From FEN-1139 sp038207155 (GTDB lineage: Bacteria; Myxococcota_A; Polyangia; Polyangiales; Polyangiaceae), in NCBI GenBank assembly GCA_038207155.1, contig JBBRAB010000016.1, forward strand, positions 1 to 64,000: 64,000 nucleotides of DNA, in the 5' to 3' direction. Below, piece by piece: positions 41,305-50,148 of the stretch. Both the position numbers and the translations under genes were made by a program. The notes below the pieces were generated by a model. It had not been told where the DNA came from, searched no databases, and saw only the letters and a list, made by a program, of their open reading frames with translations. Position 1 is the stretch's first letter; every line of letters begins with the position of its first letter.

Positions 41305-43893
41305 ATGAAGACACGGACCCTCCTCCCTTGGCTCCTGACCAGCATCCTCGGCACGACCGCGGTGCTCGCTCAGCCGGTCCCTGCCGCGCAGCGTCCTGCT
41401 GGCAATCTTGTCCCTGGCAATCTCGCTCCCGCTGCGGAGCGCGAACCGCCAGGTGCTCAGGGCGCGCTGCCCTCCACCATGGACGCGATCGCTCGGGCAA
41501 CCGACGTCCCGTTCCGCGCCAAGCCTGCGGGGCACCTCGTCAAGTTCAACCTCCAAGAGGCTGATCTCGCCGAGCTCGTGAATCACATCAGTGGACTCAC
41601 GGGTAAGCGCTTCATTTACGGCGCCAAGGTCCGGCAGATCAAGGCCACCGTCGTCTCGCCTGAGCCGGTGACTCTGGCTGAGGCCTACGAGGCCTTCCTC
41701 TCAATCCTTGAGGCCAATGGGATGACCGTGATCCCCCATGGGCGCTTTTTGAAGATTGTGGATTCTGGCGGCGTGGTGAACCAAACCACCCCGATCGTGG
41801 CGCGTGGGGAGCCAGTACCGGTTTCCGACCGCTACATCACTCGGCTCTACCGCATGCAGAACGTGGGGGCTGATGAGGCCGCCAATCTGCTCGGCAAGTT
41901 CAAGAGCAAGGAGGCAGATGTCTCGGTCTATAGCCCCGGCAACCTGCTGATCCTAACCGATACGGGCACCAACATCGACCGGATGATCCGGATCCTTGAG
42001 GAGATCGATGTCGGCGGCGCCGGTCAGAGCATGTGGATCGAACCGGTCCATTATGGTTCTGCCAACGAGATGGCCCAGCGCATCAACGAGGTCTTCGGTC
42101 TCAATGCGGCCCCGGGCGCGGCGGGCGCGCCGGGCGGCGCGGGCGGCGCCTCTGCAGGCGGGCTTTCCAAGGTGGTCGCCGACCAGCAGTCCAATTCGCT
42201 GATCATCCTCGGAACCGAGGACTCGTACACGAAGCTACTCGAGGTGCTCAAGCGCCTCGACGCGCAGCCGGGGGACTCTGGCCGCATTCGCGTGTTGCCG
42301 CTGCAGCACGCCAAGGCCGAAGAGCTTGCCGCGGTGCTCAATCAGATGCTTCAGGGCGCCAAGTCCGGTGGCAGCGCGGCCTCCGCGGCTCAGCCTGGCG
42401 CGGCTGCCAGCAAGGATCTGTTCGAGGGTGAGGTGCGCGTCACCGCGGACAAGGCGACCAACTCGCTGCTGATCACCTCACTCGGTCGCGACTACGCCAC
42501 CATGCGTCTCGTGGTCACGCAGCTCGACAAGGTTCGTCGCCAAGTCTTTATCGAGGCGGTGATCATGGATCTTGACGTCTCGGACACCCAGAAGCTCGGA
42601 ACGTCTTGGCATATGGGCGATCAGGAAGACCTCGGTGGAGGCAATAAGTCGCTGATCGCCGGCGGCCTCAAGGCGCAGAACTCGCTGCCCTTCCCGCAGA
42701 ATCAGGACATGCTGCAAGGCTTTGCCGTGGGTGTGCGCGGTCCGGCGCTCGATGGCACGCAGAACCTGCTCGGCACGGGTCTGAGCATCCCGGCGTTTGG
42801 CGTGGTGGTCAACGCGCTAACCACCAGCGGCACCACGAACGTTCTGGCGACGCCGCACATCATCGCTACCGACAATATCCCCGCCGAAATCACGATCGGG
42901 CAGAACATCCCCCTTCAGGAAAATATTGGCGGCGGTCTCAGCGGTCTTGCGGGGCTCGCGGGTGCCGGAGCAGCACCGGGCGCAGCGGGCGCGGCCGGCG
43001 GTCTTGGTGCGCTCGGCATGCTGGGTGGCATGGGCATGGGCGGCGGCTTTTCTGCTCCCCGTCAGGATGTCGGTATCAAGATCAAGGTCACGCCCCACAT
43101 CAACGACTCCAGCCAGGTGCAGCTCGAGCTCCAGCAGGAGAGCAGCGACCGCGGCGCATCCTCGGGCAACATTGGGGCGGTCACCATCATCAAGCGCACG
43201 GCCAACACGACCGTCACCGTCGAGGATCAGCAGACGGTGGTGATCGGCGGCTTGATGCGTGAGCAGCTCGTCAAGAGCGACGAAAAGATCCCGCTGCTTG
43301 GCGACATCCCGGTGCTCGGGTTCTTGTTTCGTCACTCCAAGACCGAGAAGCGCAAAGCGAATCTGCTGCTGATCCTGACGCCCTACGTCGTGCGGGACCA
43401 GACCGATCTGCGCAAGATCTTCGAGCGTAAGATGCAGGAACGTCAAGAGTTCCTGGATCGCTACTTCGTCTTCACGGGCAACGACTGGTCACCGCCTCGC
43501 GACTACTCGCGCGCCAACGGCGTGGTGGAGGACATTCGTCAGGCCTATTTCCGGCTCGAAGAGCAGGAGCGCCTGCTGCGCGAGAGTGAGCCCACCAAGC
43601 GTGCCCACGCGGGAACCGCACCGATCGCGCTACCCGAGGTACCGACCTCCTCGAGTGCCCACACCACGGGGGCGCAGCCCGCTGCTGCCGCACCGGCGGG
43701 TGCTGGGGCACCGCTGGTTCCTCAGAATCGAACGCCCGTCGCAACGCCGCCTGCCGGTGCCGCGCCGACCCCAGTTCCCGCCACCCCTCAACCCTTCCGC
43801 ACTCGGCGTCGCGCTCCCCAGCAGGGCGCGCTCGAGGCCCCGGTCGTGGTCCAGCCGATGGCGCGTAGCGTCAACGTCGAGCGAGCGGAGTAA
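41305..43893 (+). CDS. gspD: Type II secretion system secretin GspD
   Basis: GspD forms the outer-membrane secretin channel. The ATG at 41305 gives a standard signal peptide (MKTRTLLPWLLTSILG, cleavage after VLA); a GTG at 41296 is also in frame. The N0 domain (LVKFNLQEADLAELVNHISG) is followed by three N1-N3 repeats and the secretin core ending VVIGGLMREQ, DIPVLGFLFRH and LLLILTPYVVRD. Two Gly/Ala-rich inserts stand out, one in an N domain (about 270-290) and one in the core (about 550-582, with GLGALGMLGG). About 130 Pro/Ala-rich residues extend past the core. Confidence 0.95.
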   Translation: MKTRTLLPWLLTSILGTTAVLAQPVPAAQRPAGNLVPGNLAPAAEREPPGAQGALPSTMDAIARATDVPFRAKPAGHLVKFNLQEADLAELVNHISGLTGKRFIYGAKVRQIKATVVSPEPVTLAEAYEAFLSILEANGMTVIPHGRFLKIVDSGGVVNQTTPIVARGEPVPVSDRYITRLYRMQNVGADEAANLLGKFKSKEADVSVYSPGNLLILTDTGTNIDRMIRILEEIDVGGAGQSMWIEPVHYGSANEMAQRINEVFGLNAAPGAAGAPGGAGGASAGGLSKVVADQQSNSLIILGTEDSYTKLLEVLKRLDAQPGDSGRIRVLPLQHAKAEELAAVLNQMLQGAKSGGSAASAAQPGAAASKDLFEGEVRVTADKATNSLLITSLGRDYATMRLVVTQLDKVRRQVFIEAVIMDLDVSDTQKLGTSWHMGDQEDLGGGNKSLIAGGLKAQNSLPFPQNQDMLQGFAVGVRGPALDGTQNLLGTGLSIPAFGVVVNALTTSGTTNVLATPHIIATDNIPAEITIGQNIPLQENIGGGLSGLAGLAGAGAAPGAAGAAGGLGALGMLGGMGMGGGFSAPRQDVGIKIKVTPHINDSSQVQLELQQESSDRGASSGNIGAVTIIKRTANTTVTVEDQQTVVIGGLMREQLVKSDEKIPLLGDIPVLGFLFRHSKTEKRKANLLLILTPYVVRDQTDLRKIFERKMQERQEFLDRYFVFTGNDWSPPRDYSRANGVVEDIRQAYFRLEEQERLLRESEPTKRAHAGTAPIALPEVPTSSSAHTTGAQPAAAAPAGAGAPLVPQNRTPVATPPAGAAPTPVPATPQPFRTRRRAPQQGALEAPVVVQPMARSVNVERAE

Positions 43894-43896
43894 GCC

Positions 43897-45669
43897 TTGG
43901 TCGTTGAGCGAGCTCTAGGGCAGGTACTAGTGCGGCGCGGAGTCCTCGGCTCCGACGCTGTTGAGCAGCTATTGGCTACCCAGGTCGACAAGGAGTCGTC
44001 TCTGGTGGAGCTGATTGTTGCCGGAAAATGGGCCACGTCGGCGGAAGTTGGCGGGGCGCTTGCGGCTGAATGTGGTCTGCCGTTCGTCGAGACCGTCGCG
44101 GCCGACAAGGTGGAGTTGACCATCGCGACTCGCATCCCGATCGGGTTCTCAAAGACCAATCGGGTGCTGGTGGTGGACGAGTCCGAGAGCTCGGTCGCGG
44201 TCGTCTGCGCGGATCCGTTCAACGTCGAGGCGCTCGACGGCGTGCGCGCTCTGTTCGGCAAGCCGATCACGACGACGGTGGCGACGGCCGAGGTGGTGGT
44301 CGACGCCATCAACCGGGTCTACGAGCGCCAGACCAGCTCTGATGTACTGGAGTCCAAGGACGACGCCGAGCAGGAGGAAGAGGTCGACATCCTCGAGTCC
44401 GACGACGACGCCCCGGTGATTCGCTGGGTCAACAGCCTGTTTTTCCAGGCGGTCAAGGAGCGAGCCAGCGACATTCACATCGAGCCCGAGGACCGCGAGG
44501 TCATCGTGCGCTACCGAATCGACGGTGAACTGTACGTCGCGCGCCGCGCGAGCCGCCAATTCATGAGCTCGGTCGTGGCCCGCGTGAAGATCATGTCAGG
44601 CCTGAACATCGCCGAAAAACGGCTGCCGCAAGATGGGCGCATCTCGCTCAAAATTGCCGGGCGCTCACTGGATATTCGTGTCTCGACCGTGCCGACCAGT
44701 CGCGATGCCGAGCGCATCGTGATGCGTCTTTTGCACAAGACCAACGTGCTACTCGATCTGTCCGAGCTCGGGTTCTCCGAGCGCGACTACCGTTTGATGC
44801 ATCAGCTGATCGAGCGCCCCGACGGCATCATCTTGGTCACGGGCCCGACCGGCAGCGGTAAGACGACTACACTTTATGCCTGTCTGAACCGCATCAACAA
44901 GCCGAACGTCAACATCCTCACCGCCGAGGATCCGGTCGAGTACGAGCTCGGCGGGATTCATCAGATCCCGGTGCAGGCCAAGATCGGGCTGACCTTCGCG
45001 AACGCGCTGCGCGCGTTTCTCCGTCAAGATCCCGACGTCATCATGGTCGGTGAGATCCGCGACAAAGAGACCGCGGAAATTGCGATCCATGCCTCGATGA
45101 CGGGTCATCTCGTGCTGAGCACGCTCCACACCAACGACGCGGCGGGTGCCGTGACTCGTCTCGTGGAGATGGAGATGGAGCCCTTCCTCGTGCGCTCGAC
45201 GGTGATCGGCATTCTTGCTCAGCGCCTCGTTCGGCGGCTGTGCCCCCATTGTCGTGAGGCCTACACGGCGACGCCGTTCGAGCTGCAGCAACTCGGGATT
45301 GATCCCGAGCGCTCACGCTGGCGCAAGGAGCGAAAGCTCAACCCGAAGTACCAGATCCAGGGCTACGAGCCTCAGCCACTCGGCTGGTTCGAGCAAGAGC
45401 CGCCCACCTTTTACCGGGCCAAGGGCTGCGAGCGCTGCGACAACAAGGGCTTTACGGGCCGTGTCGGTATTTACGAGCTGCTCGTCATGGACGACGTCTC
45501 TGGCGCGTTGATCCTTCAAAAGGCGGACGCTCAAACCATCAAGCGCGCGGCCCAGGTGCAGGGCATGGACTCGCTGCGCGACGATGGCGCGCGCAAGGTT
45601 ATGCAAGGCAAGACGACGGTTGAGGAGGTCGTTGCGGCAACACAAGAGGACATGTTGCTCGACGAGTAA
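43897..45669 (+). CDS. gspE: Type II secretion ATPase GspE
   Basis: This cytoplasmic ATPase of 590 residues drives pseudopilus assembly. An MshEN-type N-terminal domain (about 1-150, with VCADPFNVEALDGVRALFG) is followed by an acidic linker (DDAEQEEEVDILESDDD), the N2 domain (ASDIHIEPEDREVIVRYRID) and the RecA-like core. Walker A is GPTGSGKTT (Lys322), the Asp box is AEDPVEYEL, Walker B is IMVGEIRDKETAEIA, and a tetracysteine zinc site is formed by LCPHC and GCERC. It starts with TTG, three bases after the gspD stop codon. Confidence 0.96.
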   Translation: MVVERALGQVLVRRGVLGSDAVEQLLATQVDKESSLVELIVAGKWATSAEVGGALAAECGLPFVETVAADKVELTIATRIPIGFSKTNRVLVVDESESSVAVVCADPFNVEALDGVRALFGKPITTTVATAEVVVDAINRVYERQTSSDVLESKDDAEQEEEVDILESDDDAPVIRWVNSLFFQAVKERASDIHIEPEDREVIVRYRIDGELYVARRASRQFMSSVVARVKIMSGLNIAEKRLPQDGRISLKIAGRSLDIRVSTVPTSRDAERIVMRLLHKTNVLLDLSELGFSERDYRLMHQLIERPDGIILVTGPTGSGKTTTLYACLNRINKPNVNILTAEDPVEYELGGIHQIPVQAKIGLTFANALRAFLRQDPDVIMVGEIRDKETAEIAIHASMTGHLVLSTLHTNDAAGAVTRLVEMEMEPFLVRSTVIGILAQRLVRRLCPHCREAYTATPFELQQLGIDPERSRWRKERKLNPKYQIQGYEPQPLGWFEQEPPTFYRAKGCERCDNKGFTGRVGIYELLVMDDVSGALILQKADAQTIKRAAQVQGMDSLRDDGARKVMQGKTTVEEVVAATQEDMLLDE

Positions 45670-45674
45670 GTAAA

Positions 45675-46904
45675 ATGGCCGTCTACGAGTACCGCGGTGT
45701 TGAGATTAAGTCTGGCAAGGCTGCCAAGGGGGTCCGCGACGCGGAGAGCCCCAAGGCTTTGCGAGCTCTGTTGCGTCGTGACGGCGTCCTGCTGACCGAG
45801 GCCAGTGAGGGCAAGGAGAAGAAGAACACCAAGGGTCGCCGTGAGGTCGATTTTATGGCGTTCTTCAAGCGCGTCAGCACCTCGGAGATCGCGATCCTGA
45901 CGCGACAGCTCGCGACCCTTGTACGCGCTGGCGTGCCGCTCGTGGAATCCCTGACGGCCCTGATGGATCAGGTCGAAAACGAGATTCTCGTGCGGATCCT
46001 CGGCGAGGTGCGCGACTCGGTCAACCAAGGGACGCCGTTTTCAAAGTCGCTGGCTGTGCATCCAAAGGTCTTTCCCCCGCTCTACGTGAACATGGTCGCG
46101 GCTGGGGAGGCGTCGGGCAGCCTGGAAGCGGTGCTCGAGCGCCTGGCAGATTTCACGGAGAACCAGAGTCGCCTCAAGGGCAAGGTCTTTGCTGCCCTGA
46201 TGTACCCGGCCCTGATGAGCGTGGTTGGCTTTGGTGTGGTGACGCTGCTCATGGTCACCGTGGTGCCGAAGGTGACCGCGATCTTTGATAGTTTGGATCA
46301 GGAGCTGCCGATCTACACGCGGGCCCTGATTTTCATGTCCAACACGATCTCAGACTACTGGTGGCTATTGCTCGGTGGGATCGGTGCGGGCGTGTATGGG
46401 TTCATTCGTTGGATCGCGACCGAGTCCGGGCGTCGGCGGTTTGACCTGTTCAAGCTGCGTGCTCCGGTGTTCGGTCGGCTGAACCTGCTGGTCGGCGTGG
46501 CGCGCTTTGCGCGCACCCTCTCGACACTCCTGGCTAGCGGCGTGCCGATCCTGCGTGCCATGGAAATTGGCTCCAACGTGCTTGAGAACGCCATGCTGCA
46601 GGCAGCCGTGGCTAGTGCCATTGGCTCGATTCGTGAGGGCGAGAGCATCGCGGAGCCCCTCAAGCGCAGCGAGCTCTTTCCTCCGATGGTCACCCACATG
46701 ATCGCCATTGGCGAGCGCACGGGCCGCCTCGAGGAAATGCTCGAGAACGTGGCGCGCGCCTACGAGTCGGATGTGGACACTAAGGTCACGGCCCTGACGA
46801 GTTTGCTCGAGCCCCTGATGATCGTCGGTTTGGGCCTGTCGGTGGGCTTCATCGTGATCTCGATCATGGTGCCGTTGATGCAGATGAATCAGGCGGTGCA
46901 GTAG
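45675..46904 (+). CDS. gspF: Type II secretion inner-membrane platform protein GspF
   Basis: This polytopic platform protein of 409 residues has two repeated cytoplasmic domains, each carrying the family pattern: TRQLATLVRAGVPLVESL near 75 and ARTLSTLLASGVPILRAM near 278. Hydrophobic segments occur near 175-200, 222-245 and 375-405. The usual GFFPPLYVNMVAAGEASG-like motif is present as VFPPLYVNMVAAGEASG. It contacts GspE and GspL. It begins 6 bp after gspE. Confidence 0.95.
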   Translation: MAVYEYRGVEIKSGKAAKGVRDAESPKALRALLRRDGVLLTEASEGKEKKNTKGRREVDFMAFFKRVSTSEIAILTRQLATLVRAGVPLVESLTALMDQVENEILVRILGEVRDSVNQGTPFSKSLAVHPKVFPPLYVNMVAAGEASGSLEAVLERLADFTENQSRLKGKVFAALMYPALMSVVGFGVVTLLMVTVVPKVTAIFDSLDQELPIYTRALIFMSNTISDYWWLLLGGIGAGVYGFIRWIATESGRRRFDLFKLRAPVFGRLNLLVGVARFARTLSTLLASGVPILRAMEIGSNVLENAMLQAAVASAIGSIREGESIAEPLKRSELFPPMVTHMIAIGERTGRLEEMLENVARAYESDVDTKVTALTSLLEPLMIVGLGLSVGFIVISIMVPLMQMNQAVQ

Positions 46905-46907
46905 CCG

Positions 46908-47321
46908 ATGGCCCGCTCGTCCAACAACGCCCCTCGCATCTTCTTCCCCTGGGAAGCGCGCGTCGGTATGCGTCGTTGGTCGCTGATCGGGCGAGTTCGT
47001 CCGGCCTTGGCGGTACTTGCCATGATCGGGCTGGTTGTCAGCATCGCGTATCGCGAGCGCAAAGCCTCGGGCCAGAGGCGGACCCGGGCTACGCTGCTTG
47101 ACGTCCGCCACGCCGTGGAAGCCAGCATGGCGGATCACGACGGCGGCTGTCCGCCCTCGATGGAAGAGGTGGCGCGGCTGCGCGGAACCCAGGGGCTCCC
47201 GCTGGACGCCTGGGGCCACCCGCTTGAGCTGATTTGCCCCTCACCCATTGAGGGAAATTCGTACGATCTTCGCAGCGCTGGCCCCGACGGGATCCCGGGT
47301 GGGCTCGATCGCCTTGAGTGA
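46908..47321 (+). CDS. GspG-like protein lacking a prepilin signal
   Basis: The 137-residue protein has a basic N-terminus and one hydrophobic segment (about 31-48) but no G-F/M-T-L-x-E prepilin peptidase site. Its C-terminal half matches the major pseudopilin: RATLLDVRHAVEASMADH, then LPLDAWGHPLELICP and YDLRSAGPDGIPGG, the calcium-loop region of GspG. It could be a membrane-anchored decoy, an assembly factor, or an anchored minor component. It sits between gspF (3 bp) and gspG (16 bp) in the operon, so its expression should follow theirs. Confidence 0.75.
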   Translation: MARSSNNAPRIFFPWEARVGMRRWSLIGRVRPALAVLAMIGLVVSIAYRERKASGQRRTRATLLDVRHAVEASMADHDGGCPPSMEEVARLRGTQGLPLDAWGHPLELICPSPIEGNSYDLRSAGPDGIPGGLDRLE

Positions 47322-47337
47322 TGTTTGGAGGACCAAC

Positions 47338-47799
47338 ATGCAGTCTGTAACGATTTTGCAAAATTCTGAGTTTTCGTCAGCCTACCTGCGCAGACTCCTG
47401 CAGCGACAGCGTGCTCATGCGCGTGGCATGACGTTGGTCGAGATCCTGATCGTACTCGCGATCATCGCGACGATCGCGGGAGGGGCCGCGGCCTACGCGC
47501 TTCCTAAATTCAAGGAGTCCCAGATCAAGGCTGCCGTGATGTCCTGCCGAACCGTGCGCGGCGCGGTGCACACCTGGCAGGCGGCGAACAACGAGTCGAC
47601 CTGTCCGACCGTCGCGCAGCTCATTCAGGACAAGCAGCTCGACTCGGCCAATGCGGCGACTGACCCGTGGGGCCAGGAATTCATCCTGATTTGCACCGAT
47701 GACGAGGTCTTCGTGGGTTCCGTTGGTCCGGACAAGAAGAAGGGCACCAAGGATGACATCCAGGTCCCTGCTGCCGCCAAGACCGGCGCAACGCCCTGA
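47338..47799 (+). CDS. gspG: Major pseudopilin GspG
   Basis: This is the main subunit of the periplasmic pseudopilus. The ATG at 47338 has a clear GGAGGA Shine-Dalgarno (47326-47331) and gives 153 residues. The prepilin site is ARG-MTLVEILIVLAIIATIAGG with Glu at +5, preceded by an unusually long 30-residue leader. The C-terminal calcium loop is present as DPWGQEFILICTDD and SVGPDKKKGTKDDI. A shorter start would not be supported by the Shine-Dalgarno. Confidence 0.94.
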   Translation: MQSVTILQNSEFSSAYLRRLLQRQRAHARGMTLVEILIVLAIIATIAGGAAAYALPKFKESQIKAAVMSCRTVRGAVHTWQAANNESTCPTVAQLIQDKQLDSANAATDPWGQEFILICTDDEVFVGSVGPDKKKGTKDDIQVPAAAKTGATP

Positions 47800-47813
47800 G
47801 TGCCAGCTGCCTG

Positions 47814-48545
47814 ATGGTTCATTCCTCTCACGTCGTCAGCTTGCGGCGCCGCCAGGCGCTTGGGATGACGCTCGTCGAGATTCTTGTGGTGCTCGCGCTG
47901 ATTGCGATCATGGCGGCGACCGCGATGGCTGGTTCCGGCAGCGTCGGTGCAAGCCGAATGCGGGGCGCCGCCACGGCGATCGTGTCACTAGCGAAGGTCG
48001 CCATCACGCGTGCCAACGCGACCGGGCACCCCGTGCGAATGGTGTTTAACCTCCAGACAAAGACGGTGGGTCTCGAGGAGAGCGCGACCGGTCGCATGCT
48101 GCGCGCCAAGCCGTCTGCGTCTGCGATCGCGGCTGCGGCGGCCTCAGGAACGCCCGGATTTGAGAAGGCCGCCGAGCGCGAAGCTTCCTCATTTCTGGCA
48201 GGAGCGCAGTCGGCTCGTCCGAGTTTTGTCGCCGCCACGGGCATCGAGCTCGGTGACGAGCGACTCGAGCCTGAAGGCCACGAGCTGGGGACGCACATCG
48301 AATACATTCAGGTGCAGTCGGAGCATGATGAGGAGCCCGTCACCGAGGGTAAGGCGTTTCTCTATTTTTGGCCCGGCGGGGGCACGGAATGGTCGAGCAT
48401 TCAGCTGCGCGTGGTCGGGCAACAGGAAGGCTTGACGATCCTGGTGAGTCCGCTGACTGGGCGCGCCAGGATCAAGAAGGGTCGCCTGGACCTGCCCAAG
48501 CGCAGTGAAGAGGGTATTATCTCGGAGCGGGAGGGGCCGCGATGA
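47814..48545 (+). CDS. gspH: Minor pseudopilin GspH
   Basis: The 243-residue pseudopilin has prepilin site ALG-MTLVEILVVLALIAIMAA after a 17-residue leader. A long alpha-helical stem and a beta-rich globular domain follow (GTEWSSIQLRVVGQQEGLTI, VSPLTGRARI). The region between stem and core (ASAIAAAAASGTPGFEKAAE) is an Ala-rich insertion. GspH usually sits just below the GspI-J-K tip complex. The stop overlaps the gspI start by 4 bp. Confidence 0.88.
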   Translation: MVHSSHVVSLRRRQALGMTLVEILVVLALIAIMAATAMAGSGSVGASRMRGAATAIVSLAKVAITRANATGHPVRMVFNLQTKTVGLEESATGRMLRAKPSASAIAAAAASGTPGFEKAAEREASSFLAGAQSARPSFVAATGIELGDERLEPEGHELGTHIEYIQVQSEHDEEPVTEGKAFLYFWPGGGTEWSSIQLRVVGQQEGLTILVSPLTGRARIKKGRLDLPKRSEEGIISEREGPR

Positions 48546-49420
48546 CGCCGCGTGCAGCCCGCGGTTTTTCGCTACTCGAGGTGCTCGTCGCGCTGGCGAT
48601 TCTGGGCCTCGGGTTGACCGCCATTCTTAGCGCGCAGACGGGGCTGTTTGCGACCTCGACCAAGGGCGCTAACATGGCGATTGCAGCCAACCTCGGGCGG
48701 TGCCGCATGAGCGAGCTCGAGGTCAAGCTCCTCAAGAATGGCTACCCGATCGGCGATGACAAGGGTGAGGGGCGTTGCTGCGTGGATGATCCCGACAGTC
48801 TGTTCGAATGCACCTGGGTGGTCGGGGTCGTTGTACTTCCCAACATGAACAACAACGCCGACGGTGGCCTGTCACCTTCGTCGTCTGCGTCGCTCGACGG
48901 TGGCCTGCCTCCCATGGGCTCGGGTCCGACGGTGGCTGGACTCGGCTCGGCGGGGCCCATGGGTTCTGCGGGCCCTCCCGGCTTTACTTCCGGGTTGAGT
49001 CCGACTGACACCTCGGGTCTTGGCTCAGGTCTCGGCGCGCTCGGGATGCTCGGAGGTGGCATGGGTGCCCTCGGTGGAGGCATGAGCCCCATGGGTGGCG
49101 GCAAGATGGGGCAGCTCGGCGGCGTATCGGGCGGCAGTATGGCGGGCATCGCGTCGATGGCGATGTCGATGGTCTACCCCGCGCTCAAGCCGATGATGGA
49201 AGCCAGCATTCGGCGTTTGACGGTCACGGTGAAGTGGAAAGAGGGGCGTTCCGCGCGTGACCTCGAGCTCGTGCAGTATGTGACGAACCCGCAGCAGGGC
49301 GGCATGATGGCCGACGTGCCAGGTGGCGTGCCGCTGCTGCAGCAGATGATGGGGACGCCGGGCTTGACCCCAGGCTCGACCCCGGGTTCGACGGGCACCC
49401 AGTCGGGGACGAGCAAATGA
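48542..49420 (+). CDS. gspI: Minor pseudopilin GspI with large Gly/Met/Ser-rich insert
   Basis: The prepilin site ARG-FSLLEVLVALAILGLGL follows a very short leader, and GspI-like sequence continues to about residue 100 (NLGRCRMSELEVKLLKNGYP). Typical GspI is about 120-130 residues, while this one has 292. Residues about 101-205 form a Gly/Pro/Met/Ser-rich low-complexity insert (GSGLGALGMLGGGMGALGGG), after which the native C-terminal strand resumes (RRLTVTVKWKEG). A second low-complexity tail (about 250-292) ends the protein. GspI nucleates the pseudopilus tip with GspJ and GspK. Confidence 0.88.
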   Translation: MTPRAARGFSLLEVLVALAILGLGLTAILSAQTGLFATSTKGANMAIAANLGRCRMSELEVKLLKNGYPIGDDKGEGRCCVDDPDSLFECTWVVGVVVLPNMNNNADGGLSPSSSASLDGGLPPMGSGPTVAGLGSAGPMGSAGPPGFTSGLSPTDTSGLGSGLGALGMLGGGMGALGGGMSPMGGGKMGQLGGVSGGSMAGIASMAMSMVYPALKPMMEASIRRLTVTVKWKEGRSARDLELVQYVTNPQQGGMMADVPGGVPLLQQMMGTPGLTPGSTPGSTGTQSGTSK

Positions 49421-50148
49421 CGGCCTCCCGCTCCACGCGTCGCTTAGCGAGCGCTGGGTTCACGCTCGTCGAGGTGCTCGTTGCGATGGCGGTGCTGGCC
49501 TTCCTCGCCATGGTTATTTACGGCGCGTTCTCCGGCATGAAGCGGAGCAAGGAGGGCGTCGAACGGCTCAATGATCGGTACCGGGAAGGACGGATGGCGA
49601 TGGGGCGCATGGTGCGCGAGCTGCAGAGCGCTTACGTGTCGCAGCACATTCCGATCCCACCGACGCCTCAGGTGCAAAAAACGGTGTTTCGCGCGCAGTC
49701 CGGAGTTCCCGGCGATCGCCTCGACTTTGTGGCGTTCGCGCACCGGCGGCTCGACGAGAATGCGCGCGAGTCCGACCAGGCGGAATACTCCTATTTTCTA
49801 ATGCCCGATCCGGACCACCCGGAGGTCAACGATCTCGTGCGACGCGAGAGTCCGCGCATTGATATGGAACCCGATCGCGGTGGGCGCATCGACGTGCTGG
49901 CGACCGACGTCGATCTGTTCGATCTCGCCTTTCTCGACCCCACCACAGGCCAATGGATCGAGCGTTGGGACACGACGCAGGGCACAGAGCAGGTCGGGCG
50001 TCTTCCGCTTCAGGTTCGGATCACGCTCGTGCTCAATGGTGGACAGCGCGCTCAGGGGAGCTCCGGACGTAAGCCGATTCGCCTCGTGACCAAGGTGGTC
50101 ATCCCGATCGAGAAGGCCTTGACGTTTGCCACTCAGGGGGGTGGATGA
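49417..50148 (+). CDS. gspJ: Minor pseudopilin GspJ
   Basis: The 243-residue protein has prepilin site SAG-FTLVEVLVAMAVLAFLAM after a 14-residue leader, followed by the GspJ pattern RYREGRMAMGRMVRELQSAY, DRLDFVAFAHRRL, EYSYFLMPDPD and DLFDLAFLDPTTGQW. It forms the tip complex with GspI and GspK. Its start overlaps gspI by 4 bp, and its stop overlaps gspK by 4 bp. Confidence 0.92.
   Translation: MTASRSTRRLASAGFTLVEVLVAMAVLAFLAMVIYGAFSGMKRSKEGVERLNDRYREGRMAMGRMVRELQSAYVSQHIPIPPTPQVQKTVFRAQSGVPGDRLDFVAFAHRRLDENARESDQAEYSYFLMPDPDHPEVNDLVRRESPRIDMEPDRGGRIDVLATDVDLFDLAFLDPTTGQWIERWDTTQGTEQVGRLPLQVRITLVLNGGQRAQGSSGRKPIRLVTKVVIPIEKALTFATQGGG

Noticed and set aside
46908..47321. Frameshifted fragment of gspG
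   Set aside because: It has its own start, a membrane segment and a complete reading frame, and a full gspG follows. It is a paralogue-like gene rather than a broken copy.
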